From: Pseudomonadota bacterium
GTDB lineage: Bacteria; Pseudomonadota; Alphaproteobacteria; Rhizobiales; Xanthobacteraceae
Direction of reading: 5' to 3'
DNA length: 64,000 bases
NCBI GenBank assembly: GCA_023435725.1
Contig: JAEYRD010000027.1
Span: forward strand, 1 to 64,000
Shown: in pieces, positions 62,350 through 64,000 of the stretch
Layout of the letters: each line of letters starts with the position of its first letter
Numbering within the stretch: position 1 is the stretch's first letter
Program-made: the position numbers and the translations under genes
Notes under the pieces: generated by a model
Databases searched by the model: none
Told to the model about the DNA's origin: nothing
What the model saw: the letters and a program-made list of their open reading frames with translations, nothing else

Positions 62350-64000
62350 TCATGCCGCGACCTGGCTCTTGAGTTTCTCGATGATCGAGACGAATGTCGG
62401 CGACGCCTTGGTGGCCGGGTCGACGGAAAGACCCCCGCCGGATTTGAATGCGCGTTCCGCGATCTCGTAGCCGAGCATGCGGTAGCTTTCGAACTGCGAT
62501 TCCGAGAAGAATTGATTCAGCGTCGTCTCATGCGGAAAGGTCGTGTGGGATATCGCATAGCTCAATACGCCCATGGGCTCCGTGCCGTGCAGGCCCGACT
62601 TGAGGTACAACAGCAGTCCGTTTTGCGACTTGCCGCCATCGGCCTCGCTATAGAGAATATCGCCAATCGCCCAGTAGGGTTCTTCCGTTGCGGGGCTCGG
62701 ACGTTCCTTGAAGCGCTTCTTGAGGCGGTCCAGGCCATGCAGGTCGATACGCACACCGAGATCGATCCATACCTTGCGAAGCGCGTTGCCGAGATCCTCG
62801 AAGGAATAATCGGGGTCGCACCCCGCGTCGCTGACCACGATCACGCGGCAGCGCCGGCGAACCATTTCGTAGAGGCCGAGGTTTTCGAAGTGGCCGCCGT
62901 CGGTCAAATAGACCCAGCGCTCGGTCTCGCTCGTCAGGCCGAACATCTCCATGAAGAACGGTCGGAGCGCATTTGTCGGCTTGACCTTCGAGTAGTAGGG
63001 ATTGTCGCCGCGCGGGTTGGCGAGCCACCAGCCGAGGCGCACATTGAACAGCGCCATCAGGAAGGCGACGCCCGGCGATGAGTTGTAGCCCATGCTCGGG
63101 CTCACGGCAGCGCCGGAAACCGCCATGGCGGTCCCAAGCGTCAGCATTCCACCGTAGGGCTTCGGCTGCTTGGCTGTGGCGTAGGTCGTCCGGTAAGCGC
63201 CATCGGAAAATGCCGCACTGCCGCTGCCGCAATGGAGAGGTGAGAAGGTGAAGGGCGCCGCCATCCGTTCCTGCCATGCCAGGTTCTTGGACGACACGAG
63301 GTTGAGCGCCGCGCTGATGACGTGGAACGGCTTCCAATTCGTTCCTCGCGGTTCAACGCCATGTTCCCAGAGCTCGTACAGATAGGGGCTGTCGCTGCTG
63401 TCAAAATCGGTAAAGGCATTTTTCGTCTTGTCACGGTCGTTCTCGTGACGTGACGCGCCGAGAAAGGTACGAACCAGACGGTTCCGGTAAAGGCTGTGGA
63501 GCGAGTAGCGGTTGATGCTGAGCACATGCGACGTTGCGTAGATCAGCGCGACAAGCACGCCGCCTGCCACGAGAACGATTGTCCAGGGCAGATGATCGTC
63601 GCCAGACCCGAATGATTGGAACGCCCTGTCCCAGGCGATGGACAGTAGGGCAACCACGGTTGCCGCGAAAATCGCCGCTGCGATCGCAGCGATCGTGTTG
63701 AGTCCGAGGTACTGGCGAAAGCCGGACGCCTGCTCGGCGGCTGGCTTGGTCTTCGCGCTCGCGCCCAGGACGACGGAAATCAGGCCTGAAAGTCCTCCCC
63801 CTGTTGCGAGCGAGAGGAGGAATGAGCTGCTAAGCTGGGTCTCGATCCATTTTGCGGCCGGCGGCGCGCCAAGCACGAGTCCAAACCACAGCAGCCAGCC
63901 GATATAGGCCAGTGTGAAAATTCCGCTCGACCGCGCCTGGAATTCGAGGCCTACGTCCACCTCGGAGAGGAGTTCGGCAAACGCGATATAGATCACATCG
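62350..64000 (-). CDS. patatin-like phospholipase family protein, C-terminal part
   Basis: At least 550 codons, open to the right window edge, so the N-terminus lies outside. The visible part has three or four membrane segments (for example IFTLAYIGWLLWFGLVLGAP and LPWTIVLVAGGVLVALIYATSHVLSIN), then a soluble region with FHVISAALNLVSSKNLAWQERMAAPFTFS, and VYLTDGGHFENLGLYEMVRRRCRVIVVSDAG near residue 390. The DGG in the latter is the Asp-Gly motif of the patatin catalytic dyad; the GxSxG serine would lie upstream, outside the window. Probably a membrane-bound lipid acyl hydrolase. Confidence 0.75.
   Translation of the reverse strand, partial: DVIYIAFAELLSEVDVGLEFQARSSGIFTLAYIGWLLWFGLVLGAPPAAKWIETQLSSSFLLSLATGGGLSGLISVVLGASAKTKPAAEQASGFRQYLGLNTIAAIAAAIFAATVVALLSIAWDRAFQSFGSGDDHLPWTIVLVAGGVLVALIYATSHVLSINRYSLHSLYRNRLVRTFLGASRHENDRDKTKNAFTDFDSSDSPYLYELWEHGVEPRGTNWKPFHVISAALNLVSSKNLAWQERMAAPFTFSPLHCGSGSAAFSDGAYRTTYATAKQPKPYGGMLTLGTAMAVSGAAVSPSMGYNSSPGVAFLMALFNVRLGWWLANPRGDNPYYSKVKPTNALRPFFMEMFGLTSETERWVYLTDGGHFENLGLYEMVRRRCRVIVVSDAGCDPDYSFEDLGNALRKVWIDLGVRIDLHGLDRLKKRFKERPSPATEEPYWAIGDILYSEADGGKSQNGLLLYLKSGLHGTEPMGVLSYAISHTTFPHETTLNQFFSESQFESYRMLGYEIAERAFKSGGGLSVDPATKASPTFVSIIEKLKSQVAA

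Overview
The window looks like a chromosomal segment of a GC-rich alphaproteobacterium, most likely Bradyrhizobium or a close relative. The evidence is the protein style of dxs and xseB, the wealth of acyl-CoA, amidohydrolase and ABC-uptake genes, the palindromic repeats, and strong antisense shadow frames typical of about 65% GC DNA. No genome comparison was possible, so the genus is an inference.

Region 1 (1-8.65 kb, all on the minus strand) is core-like: dxs, xseB, a class II histone-deacetylase-like amidohydrolase, a periplasmic 5'-nucleotidase, an enoyl-CoA hydratase family protein and a large acyl-CoA dehydrogenase.

Region 2 (8.9-13.07 kb) is a 4.1-kb island inserted in the 3' end of a tRNA-Gln(UUG) gene. 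A 27-bp perfect direct repeat of the tRNA end marks both borders. Inside are an excisionase-like HTH protein beside a truncated copy of itself, a small XRE regulator, an overlapping pair (unknown 222-aa protein plus XRE-ImmA/IrrE metallopeptidase), an Abi-like protein with a HEPN RNase motif, and a hairpin-rich non-coding stretch. No integrase is present. This is the best candidate for an undescribed system, probably phage defence or toxin-antitoxin.

Region 3 (13.3-21.1 kb) holds a GH3 beta-glucosidase that has lost its catalytic middle, an alcohol dehydrogenase, and an IclR-controlled set: a Bug-type binding protein broken by one stop codon, two related amidohydrolases and two small Rieske proteins.

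Region 4 (21.2-36.4 kb) is a second IclR gene facing a long one-direction cluster: enoyl-CoA hydratase, a full Liv-type ABC importer, a PDC-lactonase-like hydrolase, a class III CoA-transferase, a pair of acyl-CoA dehydrogenases, another hydratase-like protein, an Old Yellow Enzyme, two SDRs and an MBL hydrolase. It reads as uptake, CoA activation and beta-oxidation-like breakdown of an unidentified, perhaps alicyclic, carboxylic acid. Shared AT-rich palindromes at the IclR start codon and before livK suggest one regulator for both.

Region 5 (37.4-47.8 kb) is an operon of a polyamine-type ABC importer, a three-subunit form II CoxSLM-like molybdenum hydroxylase and an amidase, convergent with a LysR regulator.

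Region 6 (48.1-54.4 kb) concerns metals. A cobalamin riboswitch precedes a TonB-dependent receptor, two uncharacterised proteins and CbtB/CbtA, followed by a remnant of nrdB. A COG0523 GTPase has a perfect 22-bp Zur-type palindrome upstream.

Region 7 (54.5-64 kb) carries an enoyl-CoA hydratase fragment, a proline-rich membrane protein, a MarR regulator, two M20 peptidases, an enolase-superfamily enzyme, an MFS transporter and the C-terminal part of a patatin-like protein cut by the window edge. Several dispersed palindromic repeats lie between these genes; one is flanked by a duplicated gene end.
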